64,000 nt of DNA from SHLQ01 sp964610745 (lineage in GTDB: Bacteria > Actinomycetota > Acidimicrobiia > Acidimicrobiales > SHLQ01), in the NCBI GenBank assembly GCA_964610745.1, contig CAZSYL010000005.1, positions 1 to 64,000 of the forward strand, in the 5' to 3' direction. Both the position numbers and the translations under genes were made by a program. Below are positions 52,908-62,073 of this stretch, piece after piece (the first letter of the stretch is position 1; the number at the start of each line of letters is the position of its first letter). The notes beneath the pieces were generated by a model. The model was given only the letters and a program-made list of their open reading frames with translations. It was not told the origin of the DNA and did no database searches.

Positions 52908-53737
52908 TCGCCCAAATCCCTGTTCGAGTCGGCGGTGTTCCTGAGCACTTCAACCTCCCTTGGCGTCTCGCCATCGAAGACGGCTCCTTCGCCGATGCGG
53001 GATACGACATAGAGTGGATCGACTATCCCGGCGGCACCGGCGCCATCATGGCCGCACTTGGCGAGGGCCACATCGACATCGCAACCCCATTAACCGAAGG
53101 CGCCGTCACGGCAATTGAAAATGGCAACCCTTCGGAGCTCGTCACGGGCTGGGTCGATTCACCGCTGGACTGGGGTGTGTTCGCCGCTGGACACTCGCCT
53201 GCAAATACGGTGGCCGAACTCGAGGGAAAGCGCTTCGCCATCTCGCGCTACGGATCCGGCTCAGAGCTCATGAGCCTCGTGATGGCCAAGGATTACGGCT
53301 GGAGTATCGACGACGACTCGTTCGTTGTGGTCGGTGGGCTAACCGGTGCGGTCGAAGCACTTCCGTCGGGCGACGCCGAAATATTCATGTGGGACAAGGC
53401 TATGACCCAACCCCACGTCGAGTCCGGAGCGTTGAAACTCGTGGGCAGCTATGCCACTCCATGGCCAAGCTTCACGGTTGCTCAAACAACAGCGTTCCAG
53501 AACGCTCACCCCGGCGTAGCCATCGACGTCACGAGGATCGCAGCGACGACAGCCAGCGCACTCGAAGAACGAAACGATGCCGCAGAGCTGATCACGCAGC
53601 GTTACGGGTTGGTGCTTCCTGAAGTCACTCAGTGGCTCGCAAAGGCTGACTGGACAGCACCGGGCACGGACCTCGACGTTGACATGATCGCCGACGTGCG
53701 CGACACGATGGTCCGCTTGGGACGGATCACTGCCTGA
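52904..53737 (+). CDS. Substrate-binding-like protein of the NMT1/SsuA type, no signal peptide
   Basis: 277 residues of the periplasmic-binding-protein type II fold (IPVRVGGVPEHFNLPWRLAIEDG, GGTGAIMAALGEGHIDIATPL, LEGKRFAISRYGSGSEL, GGLTGAVEALPSGDAEIFMWD). ABC-importer binding proteins of this family bind alkanesulfonates or pyrimidine precursors, but this one has no signal peptide or lipobox and no transporter genes nearby, so it may be a cytosolic enzyme-like member. The ATG overlaps the valS stop (ATGA), so it is co-translated with valS. Confidence 0.75.
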   Translation: MIAQIPVRVGGVPEHFNLPWRLAIEDGSFADAGYDIEWIDYPGGTGAIMAALGEGHIDIATPLTEGAVTAIENGNPSELVTGWVDSPLDWGVFAAGHSPANTVAELEGKRFAISRYGSGSELMSLVMAKDYGWSIDDDSFVVVGGLTGAVEALPSGDAEIFMWDKAMTQPHVESGALKLVGSYATPWPSFTVAQTTAFQNAHPGVAIDVTRIAATTASALEERNDAAELITQRYGLVLPEVTQWLAKADWTAPGTDLDVDMIADVRDTMVRLGRITA

Positions 53738-53761
53738 ATCCGTCGTCCGAGGCAATGGTGG

Positions 53762-54532
53762 TTAGACGATCGTCCAACCGCCATCGACGTAGAGGGTCTG
53801 CCCGGTCATGTAGCTGCTCGCCTCACTTGCGAGGTAAAGCAGCGCCCCATCGAGCTCGTGTTCCTGGCCAGCGCGACCCATTGGCGCGCCGCGCTTAATG
53901 AACTCCTGGCCACGATCATTCTCGAACATGGCGTCCTTGGTCATCTCAGACTCGAACCAGCCTGGACCAATCGCATTGACACGAATCCCGTTACGGGCCC
54001 ATTCGCTCGCCAGCTCTCTAGTGAGCTGAACAAGGCCGCCCTTTGCCGCCGCATATCCGGGCAATGGCAATGGGCCACCGGCGACGCGTCCGAGAACCGA
54101 TGCAATGTTCACGATCGAACCCGGGCGCCCGCCCTCGATCATGACGTGCGCAGCACGGCGCGCAAGGTCATACGGCGCAATGAGGTCGACTTGGAGCTCG
54201 TGTCGAAATCCGTCGACCGTGTCCTCTACTGCCTTGACCGTCCGACTGATCCCCGCATTGTTGATCACCACGTCTATAGCGCCGTACTCCGACAACGCAG
54301 CCTCGATGACCGCGGGCGCAGCCTGATCTGTCGAGAAATCGGCGCGCACGACGACCGCATCGCTCAATCCATTAGCCAGGCTCTCGAGGCGCTCCAAACG
54401 ACGTGCAGCCAACACAAGTGAAGCACCCGCCGCGTCGCAGACACGGGCGAAGCGGGCACCTAGCCCAGAGCTCGCGCCCGTGACGATAACGACCTTGCCA
54501 TCGAGACGAAATGAGGAGAGTGGATCGATCAT
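53762..54532 (-). CDS. Short-chain dehydrogenase/reductase
   Basis: 256 residues of classical SDR. The NAD(P) motif is VIVTGASSGLGARFARVCDAAG, NNAGIS is the next marker, the catalytic Ser is in IVNIASVLGRVAGG and the YxxxK in YAAAKGGLVQL. The C-terminal IGPGWFESEMTKDAM and LYLASEASSYMTGQTLYVDGGWT are typical. Substrate unknown. ATG 54532 is 6 nt after a minus-strand -10 box TAGAGT (54539-54544), a leaderless arrangement. Confidence 0.93.
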   Translation of the reverse strand: MIDPLSSFRLDGKVVIVTGASSGLGARFARVCDAAGASLVLAARRLERLESLANGLSDAVVVRADFSTDQAAPAVIEAALSEYGAIDVVINNAGISRTVKAVEDTVDGFRHELQVDLIAPYDLARRAAHVMIEGGRPGSIVNIASVLGRVAGGPLPLPGYAAAKGGLVQLTRELASEWARNGIRVNAIGPGWFESEMTKDAMFENDRGQEFIKRGAPMGRAGQEHELDGALLYLASEASSYMTGQTLYVDGGWTIV

Positions 54533-54541
54533 GTCTGGACT

Positions 54542-56644
54542 CTACGCGTCCGGTTCTCTTTTGGAGACGTGTTTCAGGAGGAAGTCACGCTGGAGGTGGA
54601 GGAGGTTCTCTGCCACCTGTTCCTGAGGGGTCATGTGCGTGACTCCGCTCAATGGAAGCACTTCGTGAGGTCGTCCAGCCTCCAGCAACGCTTGAGACAA
54701 TGTCAGCGTGTGCGCCGCGACCACGTTGTCGTCTGCCAAACCATGGATGAGCATCAATGGTCGGGCAAGATTCGGCGCATCTGAAATCAAGCTGCTCTTC
54801 TCATAGTTGCCGGGGTGATCTTCTGGATGGCCGATGTAGCGCTCGGTGTAATGCGTGTCATACAGCAACCAATCGGTGACCGGTGCACCTGACACCGCGG
54901 CGTGGACGGCGTCCGGACGGCGCATCACGGCCAACGCCGCGAGGTAGCCACCAAAGGACCAGCCCCGGATCCCGACCCGTGAGAGATCGAGCTCCGGACG
55001 GGTCTGGGCGAGCTCATGCAAAGCATCGATCTGATCGTCGAGAACCTTGGTCGCAAAGTCCCCCCAGATCTCACGTTCAAAAGCCGGACCACGGTTCGGG
55101 GTTCCCCGTCCGTCGATCACGACCACGGCAAACCCCTGCTCGGCAAACCACTGCGAGGTTGCGTACGCGTTGTGAGAACGGAGAACCCGCTGTGCGTGTG
55201 GTCCGCCGTACGGGTCGAGAAGCACCGGTAGAGGCGAACCATCGTGGTCTGACGGCAAGCACAGCGCGGTGTGTAAGTCATGGGTACCCATCCGGTGAAA
55301 TGTTGGTGTACAAGCAAATCCGGGAGTCTCAGCCAACGATTCGATCATCGTGGTAGTGCCGTCAGGCCACCGCACCTGGGTGACCGTTTCGGCATCGGCG
55401 CGCGCGGTCGTGATGACGTGGGTTTCCCCGCCAACGACAGCCGTCGTGAATTCGCCCTCGCTGCTCAACAGCTCGACCGAGCCGTCGAGCTGCAGTCGCG
55501 CGAAGATCGAATCGGTGCCGTCGGAAGTAATCAGCGCCAAGATTGCGCCATCGGCCTCACCGACAAGGCGACGAACATTGTGCCCGTGATCGATCGGAGC
55601 TCCGTCGATCGCCACCTTGCGCAGGTCACCATCATCGACGATGGTCAACACACCCAGCTCCGTTTGGCGTGGCGTTCCCGGTTGCAGTTCGACCCAATGG
55701 GGGTCGACGACGCGATCTAGCTCGGTGGCATCACCAGATTCTGGGTCGATGTCGAGGATGACAAGCGTTGCTTGGTCGCGGGTCTGCACCGTGCAACGAA
55801 CGACCTCCCGATCGTCGATCTTCAACCACTGAACCGACGCGAGATACTCGAACTCCCCGCGTTTCCAATCGAGCTCGCGCAACGGTCCCGTGTCGACATC
55901 GATGAGCCACAGCTGAACCTCGGCATTTGGTCTGCCGGCACCTGGGTATCGAATCGAACGTGGCGCAGCTGCTGGGTTCTGAGGCGACGAGATCCACCAC
56001 TCGTCAACCGGCTCGGTATCGACCCGGCTAGCTACCAACTGCCCACCGGACGGCGACCACCAGAAGCCGCGCCCACGGCCCATCTCCTCGGCAGCCACGA
56101 ACTCGGCCGATCCCCACGAGACCAGCTCTCCACCCTCGTCGGTGCCAGGGACTTGCTCATCTGTTTCACCATCGGTCATGCGGATCGTTGATCCGCTGAC
56201 GTAGGCGACTCTCGCCCCGGTTGGTTCGAATTGGGGATCGAAGACATTTCCGTCGGAGGCCCAGACCGAGCCGTTCCCCGACGAGGCGACGTGGTGGAGC
56301 TCCCCGCCGAGCGGGAAGATCACCTCGTTATTGTCGTCACGAGCAACGAAGGAGACGACTCCCCCAGCTTGTTCACGAGCTCGCTCTCGCCGAGATCGCT
56401 CAGCATCGGTGAGTGTGGCACTACCGTGCGCCTGGGCATCGAATAACACCGATGTTTCGCCACCGGGTCGAAGTATCCAGAGGCTGTTGCTCGAGTCCAA
56501 TGGACCGGCGGAGCGAAGAAAAAGCACCGAGGAGCCATCATCGGCAACCGAAAAAGAGCGTGGCGCGCCCAGCGTAAATCGTCGGGTTGTTGCCTGTCGG
56601 CGTGGAAAGCTCTGAACATTTTTGGGTGTTCTCGATTTTGTCAC
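54542..56644 (-). CDS. S9-family serine peptidase (DPP IV-like)
   Basis: 700 residues. An N-terminal beta-propeller (FSVADDGSSVLFLRSAG, GFWWSPSGGQLVASRVDTEP) precedes an alpha/beta hydrolase domain with Ser in IRGWSFGGYLAALAV, Asp in LIHGLADDNVVAA and His in SGVTHMTPQ. No signal peptide is present. The GTG at 56644 lacks a recognisable ribosome binding site or -10 box, so the start is less certain. It probably degrades oligopeptides, alongside the prolyl oligopeptidase and pepN of this window. Confidence 0.88.
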   Translation of the reverse strand: MTKSRTPKNVQSFPRRQATTRRFTLGAPRSFSVADDGSSVLFLRSAGPLDSSNSLWILRPGGETSVLFDAQAHGSATLTDAERSRRERAREQAGGVVSFVARDDNNEVIFPLGGELHHVASSGNGSVWASDGNVFDPQFEPTGARVAYVSGSTIRMTDGETDEQVPGTDEGGELVSWGSAEFVAAEEMGRGRGFWWSPSGGQLVASRVDTEPVDEWWISSPQNPAAAPRSIRYPGAGRPNAEVQLWLIDVDTGPLRELDWKRGEFEYLASVQWLKIDDREVVRCTVQTRDQATLVILDIDPESGDATELDRVVDPHWVELQPGTPRQTELGVLTIVDDGDLRKVAIDGAPIDHGHNVRRLVGEADGAILALITSDGTDSIFARLQLDGSVELLSSEGEFTTAVVGGETHVITTARADAETVTQVRWPDGTTTMIESLAETPGFACTPTFHRMGTHDLHTALCLPSDHDGSPLPVLLDPYGGPHAQRVLRSHNAYATSQWFAEQGFAVVVIDGRGTPNRGPAFEREIWGDFATKVLDDQIDALHELAQTRPELDLSRVGIRGWSFGGYLAALAVMRRPDAVHAAVSGAPVTDWLLYDTHYTERYIGHPEDHPGNYEKSSLISDAPNLARPLMLIHGLADDNVVAAHTLTLSQALLEAGRPHEVLPLSGVTHMTPQEQVAENLLHLQRDFLLKHVSKREPDA

Positions 56645-56671
56645 CCCATCATCTTGGCCCGAAGGCCGGCT

Positions 56672-57154
56672 ATGACCGATGATGATGCAGTGAGTACAGA
56701 GATTCAGGTCGACGACGAAACCCGAGCAGCACTGTTGCTCTTCAATGAGCGAGTGGAAGCCACCGCTGCCGCCGAGCGTGGCAAGAAGCGGATTGCCAAA
56801 GCTGAGCGGGCGAAGGATCAGGCAGCCGCGACAGTCCGTAAGGTCAATAACGACCCCGACGCAACCGCGGAGCAGAAGGCTGAAGCTGAAGCGGCGTACA
56901 AGGAGGCTTCGGACAACTTCCAGATTGTTCAGGCCAACCCGCTTGCTGCGGAGAAGAACAAAGCCGCCCCCAAAGCCGAAGAAGCTCCGGTAGAAGAAGC
57001 GCCAGCCGAGGAGGCTCCAGCCAAAGAAGCCACCGCTGAAGAGGCCCCAGCCGACGAAGCTCCGACTGAGGTCTCAGCCGACGAAGCTCCGACTGAGGTC
57101 TCGGCCGACGAAGAAGCATCAGTACCACCAGGAGCGTCGACAGAAGGCGAGTAA
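56672..57154 (+). CDS. Acidic Ala/Glu/Pro-repeat protein
   Basis: 160 residues. The first 90 are charged and probably helical (ALLLFNERVEATAAAERGKKRIAKA). The rest is an E-A-P-rich repeat: EEAPVEEAPAEEAPAKEATA and two identical DEAPTEVSA units encoded by 27-bp direct repeats at 57056-57109. Its low-complexity tail is intrinsically disordered. No domain is recognised. It sits 8 nt before the FabH-like gene and may share its transcript. Confidence 0.7.
   Translation: MTDDDAVSTEIQVDDETRAALLLFNERVEATAAAERGKKRIAKAERAKDQAAATVRKVNNDPDATAEQKAEAEAAYKEASDNFQIVQANPLAAEKNKAAPKAEEAPVEEAPAEEAPAKEATAEEAPADEAPTEVSADEAPTEVSADEEASVPPGASTEGE
57056..57109 (+). repeat. Two 27-bp direct repeats inside the acidic protein gene
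   Basis: Consecutive 27-bp copies encode the peptide DEAPTEVSA twice and differ at a single base (CTCAGCC versus CTCGGCC). Such in-frame tandem repeats can expand or contract by replication slippage without breaking the reading frame. Confidence 0.7.
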
Positions 57155-57162
57155 GCCAACTT

Positions 57163-58221
57163 ATGGGGGCCCACATCACCGGAACCGGTGTCGCATTGCC
57201 AGAGAACGTGGTTACCAACCACGATCTGGCAGAGATCATGGACACGTCTGACGAATGGATCGTCAAACGTTCCGGGGTCAAACAACGACGGTTGGCAGAT
57301 CGAGGTGTCGGTTCTGCCGAGCTTGGCGCTGAAGCGGTCCTAGCTGCTGTTTCCGATGCAGGTCTTGCTCCCGGCGACGTCGACGCGATCGTCTCTGCAA
57401 CGATGACGCCTGATCATTACGCCCCCGGCAATGCACCATTGATCCAGACCAGGGCTGGTCTCGGAAATGTCGGTGCCTTCGAGATTCGCCAGCAGTGTGG
57501 TGGCTTCCTCTACGGAATGGACCTGGCGGACATGCTGATCGCGACCGGGCGAGCCGAGACGGTCGTCGTGGTCGGGTCAGAGGCCCACCGCGGCTACATG
57601 CCCTTCGGTGCAAGCCTCGACATCCTGCTCGGAACCTCGAACGCCGAACCAACCCCGGAGGACTACAAAAGCGCGACCGCCGCACGAGCATGGGCGGTGC
57701 TCTTTGGAGACGCCGGTGCTGCAATGGTCCTTCAACCAGGAACGGACGAGACAGGTGTTCTGGGCTCGAGTCTTCACAGCAACGGCGAGCTCTTCGATCT
57801 CATACACGTCCCAGGACCCGGCTTCATCCACCAGCCGTGGTCGAGCCACGAACAGATCGAGGCTGGACTACACGAGCCGCAGATGAACGGAGGCGAGTTG
57901 TTCCGCCAGGCGGTTCGCCTGATGCCCGAGTCGGTGTTGCGTGTCCTCGAAGACTCGCCCTACGGCCTCGACGATGTCGATCTGGTTCTCGCCCATCAGG
58001 CCAACCAGCGAATCCTCGACGGCATTGCCAAACAGTTGGGGATCGACCCTGAGCGAGTTCCGTCAAACATTGCTCAACACGGAAACACAACGGCAGCAAC
58101 GCTGCCGTTGCTCTACCACGACGTTGTGACGCAAGGGCGGGTTCCTGACAACGCTCTGCTCGCGTTCACTGCGTTTGGCGCTGGCGCTCATTGGGGCGCT
58201 CTGCTCTATCGAGAGCCCTAA
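57163..58221 (+). CDS. Beta-ketoacyl-ACP synthase III (FabH)-like
   Basis: 352 residues of the thiolase fold. Active-site Cys is in EIRQQCGGFLYGMDLAD, His in LAHQANQRILDG and Asn in NIAQHGNTTAAT, the FabH triad. TSDEWIVKRSGVKQRR is the standard N-terminal stretch. The family condenses acyl-CoA with malonyl-ACP; some relatives make other ketones or head-to-head products. Its relation to fatty-acid synthesis genes cannot be judged as none are adjacent. Start ATG 57163 is 8 nt after the preceding stop. Confidence 0.9.
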   Translation: MGAHITGTGVALPENVVTNHDLAEIMDTSDEWIVKRSGVKQRRLADRGVGSAELGAEAVLAAVSDAGLAPGDVDAIVSATMTPDHYAPGNAPLIQTRAGLGNVGAFEIRQQCGGFLYGMDLADMLIATGRAETVVVVGSEAHRGYMPFGASLDILLGTSNAEPTPEDYKSATAARAWAVLFGDAGAAMVLQPGTDETGVLGSSLHSNGELFDLIHVPGPGFIHQPWSSHEQIEAGLHEPQMNGGELFRQAVRLMPESVLRVLEDSPYGLDDVDLVLAHQANQRILDGIAKQLGIDPERVPSNIAQHGNTTAATLPLLYHDVVTQGRVPDNALLAFTAFGAGAHWGALLYREP

Positions 58222-58230
58222 GGCACAGAA

Positions 58231-58893
58231 TCAATCTTGCTTGGTGACCACGTAGGTGTCGGCGAATCGGTCCATCACCGTGCGATGCTCGGGATCGCTG
58301 AACAGGAAGACCAGCGATATCAGGTTGAGCAGTCCCTGCACGAGCGGCAAGACGAAGACTCCGACGAGCGGAATCAGGACGAGTAGGTCGACTAGGTGAT
58401 TGCCGCTGCGCTTGATGCCGTCTGGCGTACCCAGCGGTTCGGTGCCATCGGCTCGAACGATCCTCAGCCCAAGGAGCAGCTTGCCGACGCCTCCGCTGAA
58501 CATGGTGTTCATCACCGTGTGATAGGTCGTCACTACGACCGCGACCACCGCTGTCGCGAGAAAGATCTCCGAGAACGTGAAGTCGACGCCTTCGGAGCCA
58601 TCAAAGCCGCCGTTGAAAAAGAGCGTGCCGCCGCCAAGGAGCAAACCGGCAACGAAACCGAATCCGTTTACGAGCACGCCGTCGATTAGGGCCGCAGCGA
58701 TTCGTAACCATGGGTCTGCGAGTTCCCTGCCATTTGCGAGGGTCGCGGAGCCGGGCGTGACAAACCCAGCCTGTTGCTGAAGGCCCTGCTGCTGAGGACC
58801 GCCCACCCACTGTGCGCCGTCCCACCAGCGGACGGTTCCGGGAGGATCACCCTGAGCGGGGTACCACCCGGCAGGTTGATTGAAACCACTCAT
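58231..58893 (-). CDS. DUF2510-RDD family membrane protein
   Basis: 220 residues. The N-terminus PAGWYPAQGDPPGTVRWWDG is a DUF2510 segment (aromatic, proline-rich). A Gln-rich linker (QQQGLQQQAG) leads to an RDD domain with R/D motifs and helices ALIDGVLVNGFGFVAGLLLGG, LATAVVAVVVTTYHTVMN and LLVLIPLVGVFVLPL. RDD proteins are membrane proteins of largely unknown function. ATG 58893 has GGGAG about 6 nt upstream (minus strand); a longer frame to 58908 is less supported. Confidence 0.85.
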   Translation of the reverse strand: MSGFNQPAGWYPAQGDPPGTVRWWDGAQWVGGPQQQGLQQQAGFVTPGSATLANGRELADPWLRIAAALIDGVLVNGFGFVAGLLLGGGTLFFNGGFDGSEGVDFTFSEIFLATAVVAVVVTTYHTVMNTMFSGGVGKLLLGLRIVRADGTEPLGTPDGIKRSGNHLVDLLVLIPLVGVFVLPLVQGLLNLISLVFLFSDPEHRTVMDRFADTYVVTKQD

Positions 58894-59052
58894 TCGCTTC
58901 TCCCACACGTTCGTTGCGCCATATTCTTCACATTATGTGATCGCCATGCTGTGCAACGTGATTCGGAGTTCGCCGATTCCCAGACACGAAGAAATGCGAT
59001 GCTGAAGTGACTGTAGGTGCGGAAAGCTCGAGGGCTGCCCTACTCTGAGCAG

Positions 59053-59913
59053 GTGCAGCCGATCGACTACGAGACGCATCCCATTCCGAAACTGGAGCGT
59101 CCTGTTTTTGTTATGGCCTTCAAAGGGTTGTTCGATATGGGCGAGGCTGCAACAGCGGCGGTCGACTGGCTCTCGATGACCCACAACGGCAAACCAGCCG
59201 CATCGATCGACCCTGAGCTGCTCTTCGATTTCCAGGAGACTCGCCCCCAGGTTCGCCTCGGCGTGAGCGGGAACCGCGAAATTCACTGGCCGGCGAACAA
59301 CGTTCTGTGGGCACAAACGCCAGAGGGCTCGTCAGATCTGCTGTTGTTGAGTGGCGTTGAGCCCAACCTGCGCTGGCGTTCGTTTTGCTCCACGCTCATG
59401 GAAATCATGGTCACGACCGAAACCTCCAAGGTCGTCACGTTGGGCTCGGCACTGGCGATGGTCCCGCACACGCGGACGTTTCCGGTCACGGCATCGACCA
59501 GCGATCCGGAACTCGCTGAAACCCTCGAGATTGGCCAGCCAACCTACGAGGGTCCAACCGGCTTGATTGGCTCACTGCACCAAGCACTTGCCGGATCGAA
59601 CATTCCTGCGCTTTCGTTGCGCGTGGACGTGCCGCATTACGTTCCCGGGTCACCATCACCAAAGGCCACGTCAGCACTTCTGGCCTCGATTGAAAAACTG
59701 TGCGACATTCCCACCGACCACGTGGGAATGGCCGACGAAATTCGCAGCTGGGAGTCCAGGGTTCACCTGGCCCTGGCCGATGACGATGACGTGCGGGCCT
59801 ATGTCGAAGATCTCGAGCGCAAGAGCGATAGCGAGCCTTCGATCATGTATGACGCGAGCAACGCCGCCGACGAGATCGAGCGTTTTCTACGCAACCAGAA
59901 AGAAGACGAGTAG
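59053..59913 (+). CDS. PAC2-family protein (proteasome-assembly-chaperone-like)
   Basis: 286 residues. RPVFVMAFKGLFDMGEAATAAVDWL and DLLLLSGVEPNLRWRSFCSTLMEI, followed by HVGMADEI-type C-terminal helices, match the actinobacterial PAC2 family (related to archaeal PbaA and eukaryotic proteasome assembly factors). The bacterial role is uncertain; a link to proteasome-type proteolysis is inferred. GTG 59053 is 6 nt after the -10 box TACTCT (59041-59046), a leaderless arrangement. Confidence 0.87.
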   Translation: MQPIDYETHPIPKLERPVFVMAFKGLFDMGEAATAAVDWLSMTHNGKPAASIDPELLFDFQETRPQVRLGVSGNREIHWPANNVLWAQTPEGSSDLLLLSGVEPNLRWRSFCSTLMEIMVTTETSKVVTLGSALAMVPHTRTFPVTASTSDPELAETLEIGQPTYEGPTGLIGSLHQALAGSNIPALSLRVDVPHYVPGSPSPKATSALLASIEKLCDIPTDHVGMADEIRSWESRVHLALADDDDVRAYVEDLERKSDSEPSIMYDASNAADEIERFLRNQKEDE

Positions 59914-59949
59914 CACCGCCTCGACCGTGTGGCTCTGGCGTTCGGTTCT

Positions 59950-60957
59950 CTATCGTTGCGGGCGCTTAAGTTCTCGTAGCGCGGGAAGCACGTCCTTGCC
60001 CACCATGTCGATGATGGACATCAGGTCGACGGCTGCAACCTGGATCGACATGTACTCCGCGCCAATCTCGGTGATGATCGGGGCATAGGCCTCGATCAGT
60101 TCATCGACCGAAGACACGATCGTGTACTGGCTAAGGATTTCGTCGCGGTCCATCTCGTCAGCTCGTTGACGAAGGACCATCGGGTCGACCGCCTCGAGAC
60201 GGCCCGGCGCCCGCAGGCCCCGCATCGCTGCAAGAGATTCCCAGGCTTCGTCGTCGTTTTCGGCCCAGACCACCCAACGGGTGCACATGACTGGAAGTTC
60301 GCCGCGACCGGCTTCTACCGAGGCTTCTCGGAACGGGATGATGACTCGTTCCATCGTGTCTGCGGGGTTCTTTACTGACGTCGTGATTCCATCGGCGTTC
60401 CGGCCAGCAAAAGCGGCCGACTTCGGTCCTCCAGCAGCCATGTAGATCGGAACATCTGACACTGCTGGGCTATACAGTTTGGCCTTGTCCGCAGTGTAGA
60501 ACTCGCCTTCGAAATCAACCTTCTCGCCATCGAAGAGTCGGTGCATGATCTCCAGCGCTTCGCCCATCCGGGCAATACGTTCCTTATACCCAGGAAAGTT
60601 GAACCCCATGGGACCTTCGTTGATGTTCTCACCAGTTCCGACACCGAGAAAGAACCGACCATTCGACAAGCGATCTACCGTGGCCGCTGCCTGCGCGATC
60701 ATCGCCGGATGGTAGTGAAACAACGGACATGTCACCGACGTCGCGAACTCGACGCGTTCGGTCAGCGCCGCAGCCGCACCAAACCAAGTCCAGACGAAAG
60801 CTGATGCCGAATCCTGATCGACCCATGGGTGGAAGTGGTCAGAGGCAAAGACGACGTCGAAACCAACCTCTTCGGCGCGAACCGCCTGGTCGATCAGCAC
60901 CTCGGGTTGATTCGATTCGTGGCTCGCGAGCCAACCAATTTTTATTTGCGTCTCCAT
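59950..60957 (-). CDS. LLM-class F420-dependent oxidoreductase (FGD-like)
   Basis: 335 residues. IGWLASHESNQPEVLIDQAVRAEEVGFDVVFASDHFHPW and RFFLGVGTGENINEGPMGFNFP are close to the F420-dependent glucose-6-phosphate dehydrogenase subgroup; FAGRNADGITTSVKN is a later family marker. It requires coenzyme F420. The substrate could be glucose-6-phosphate or another hydroxy compound. ATG 60957 is 8 nt after a minus-strand -10 box TACGGT (60966-60971). Confidence 0.88.
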   Translation of the reverse strand: METQIKIGWLASHESNQPEVLIDQAVRAEEVGFDVVFASDHFHPWVDQDSASAFVWTWFGAAAALTERVEFATSVTCPLFHYHPAMIAQAAATVDRLSNGRFFLGVGTGENINEGPMGFNFPGYKERIARMGEALEIMHRLFDGEKVDFEGEFYTADKAKLYSPAVSDVPIYMAAGGPKSAAFAGRNADGITTSVKNPADTMERVIIPFREASVEAGRGELPVMCTRWVVWAENDDEAWESLAAMRGLRAPGRLEAVDPMVLRQRADEMDRDEILSQYTIVSSVDELIEAYAPIITEIGAEYMSIQVAAVDLMSIIDMVGKDVLPALRELKRPQR

Positions 60958-61031
60958 GGCCCGACACCGTAGCCCGAGAACAGGGCTCGAAGCTTGTCCA
61001 AACGTTGACTCTGTGACGCTTTCACCAACGG

Positions 61032-62018
61032 CTATCCGCCGACGTCGACGACCACCCGGCCGCGGATCTTTCCTGCGACTATGTCTGCTGCAACCTTTGG
61101 TACATCCTCGAGTCCGACCTCGCTGGTTATCGCGTCGAGCAGGTTGACATCGAGATCAGAGGCAAGACGCGACCAGGCGAGGTCTCGACGTTCCGGCGTT
61201 TCGTGCACCGAGTCGATCCCCACCAGCGTGACACCCCGCAGGATCAGGGGTGCGACCGTGGTTTCAAGGTCCATTCCCTGGGCCAGACCGCATGCCGCAA
61301 CGCAACCTTTCGGCTCGGTTGCGGCCAGCACGTTCGCGAGGGTGTGGCTGCCAGCAACATCGATAGCGCCGGCCCAACGAGCTTTGGCCAACGGACGACC
61401 GCCGGCCTCGGACAACTCGTCGCGGTGCAACAGTTGCGAGGCACCAAGGCTCGTGAGATAGTCGCCTTCCTCTGCGACACGTCCAGATGATGCAATGACT
61501 TCGTAACCCAACTTTGCAAGCACGGCAACAGCCACTGAACCCACACCACCAGCAGCACCGGTGACGAGCACGGCGCCGCGCTCGGGGGTAACGCCGTGAT
61601 CTTCGAGAGCCAGCACCGACAGCATCGCGGTGTATCCCGCAGTCCCGATGGCCGCTGCCTGATACGTAGAGAACTCTTCGGGGATTCGCGTGAGCCACTC
61701 AGCCTGCACACGAGCTCGCTCTGCGAGGCCTCCCCAGTGCTTCTCACCAACATCCCACCCGTTGAGAACAACTCGATCACCCGTCTTGAGGGCCTCGCTG
61801 TCAGAGTTCAGCACCGTGCCCGCGAAATCAACGCCAGGAACCATTGGCCAGGAGCGCACGATCGGCGAGGTATTCGTGATCGCGAGACCATCCTTGTAGT
61901 TGATGGTCGAGTACTCGACGGCGACAAGCGTGTCGCCGTCGGGCATCTGTTCGTCGTCGATCGTGGCGATCTCGACGGAGAACTCATCGTCGACGTTGTT
62001 GAGAAGAACTGCGCGCAT
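61032..62018 (-). CDS. acuI: Acryloyl-CoA reductase (AcuI)/YhdH-type MDR oxidoreductase
   Basis: 328 residues of the medium-chain dehydrogenase superfamily. STINYKDGLAITNTSPI, PGVDFAGTVLNSDSEALKTGD, LNGWDVGEKHWGGLAERARV and LVTGAAGGVGSVAVAVLAKLG are AcuI-type landmarks; SVHETPERRDLAWSRL ends it. AcuI reduces acryloyl-CoA, protecting cells during DMSP or 3-hydroxypropionate metabolism. ATG 62018 is 8 nt after a minus-strand -10 box TAGGGT (62027-62032). A reading 39 nt longer lacks support. Confidence 0.9.
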   Translation of the reverse strand: MRAVLLNNVDDEFSVEIATIDDEQMPDGDTLVAVEYSTINYKDGLAITNTSPIVRSWPMVPGVDFAGTVLNSDSEALKTGDRVVLNGWDVGEKHWGGLAERARVQAEWLTRIPEEFSTYQAAAIGTAGYTAMLSVLALEDHGVTPERGAVLVTGAAGGVGSVAVAVLAKLGYEVIASSGRVAEEGDYLTSLGASQLLHRDELSEAGGRPLAKARWAGAIDVAGSHTLANVLAATEPKGCVAACGLAQGMDLETTVAPLILRGVTLVGIDSVHETPERRDLAWSRLASDLDVNLLDAITSEVGLEDVPKVAADIVAGKIRGRVVVDVGG

Positions 62019-62073
62019 GGCGCCTGACCCTAGGCGGTCGTCACCAGTACGACGCAACCGCGGTCAGTTGGTT

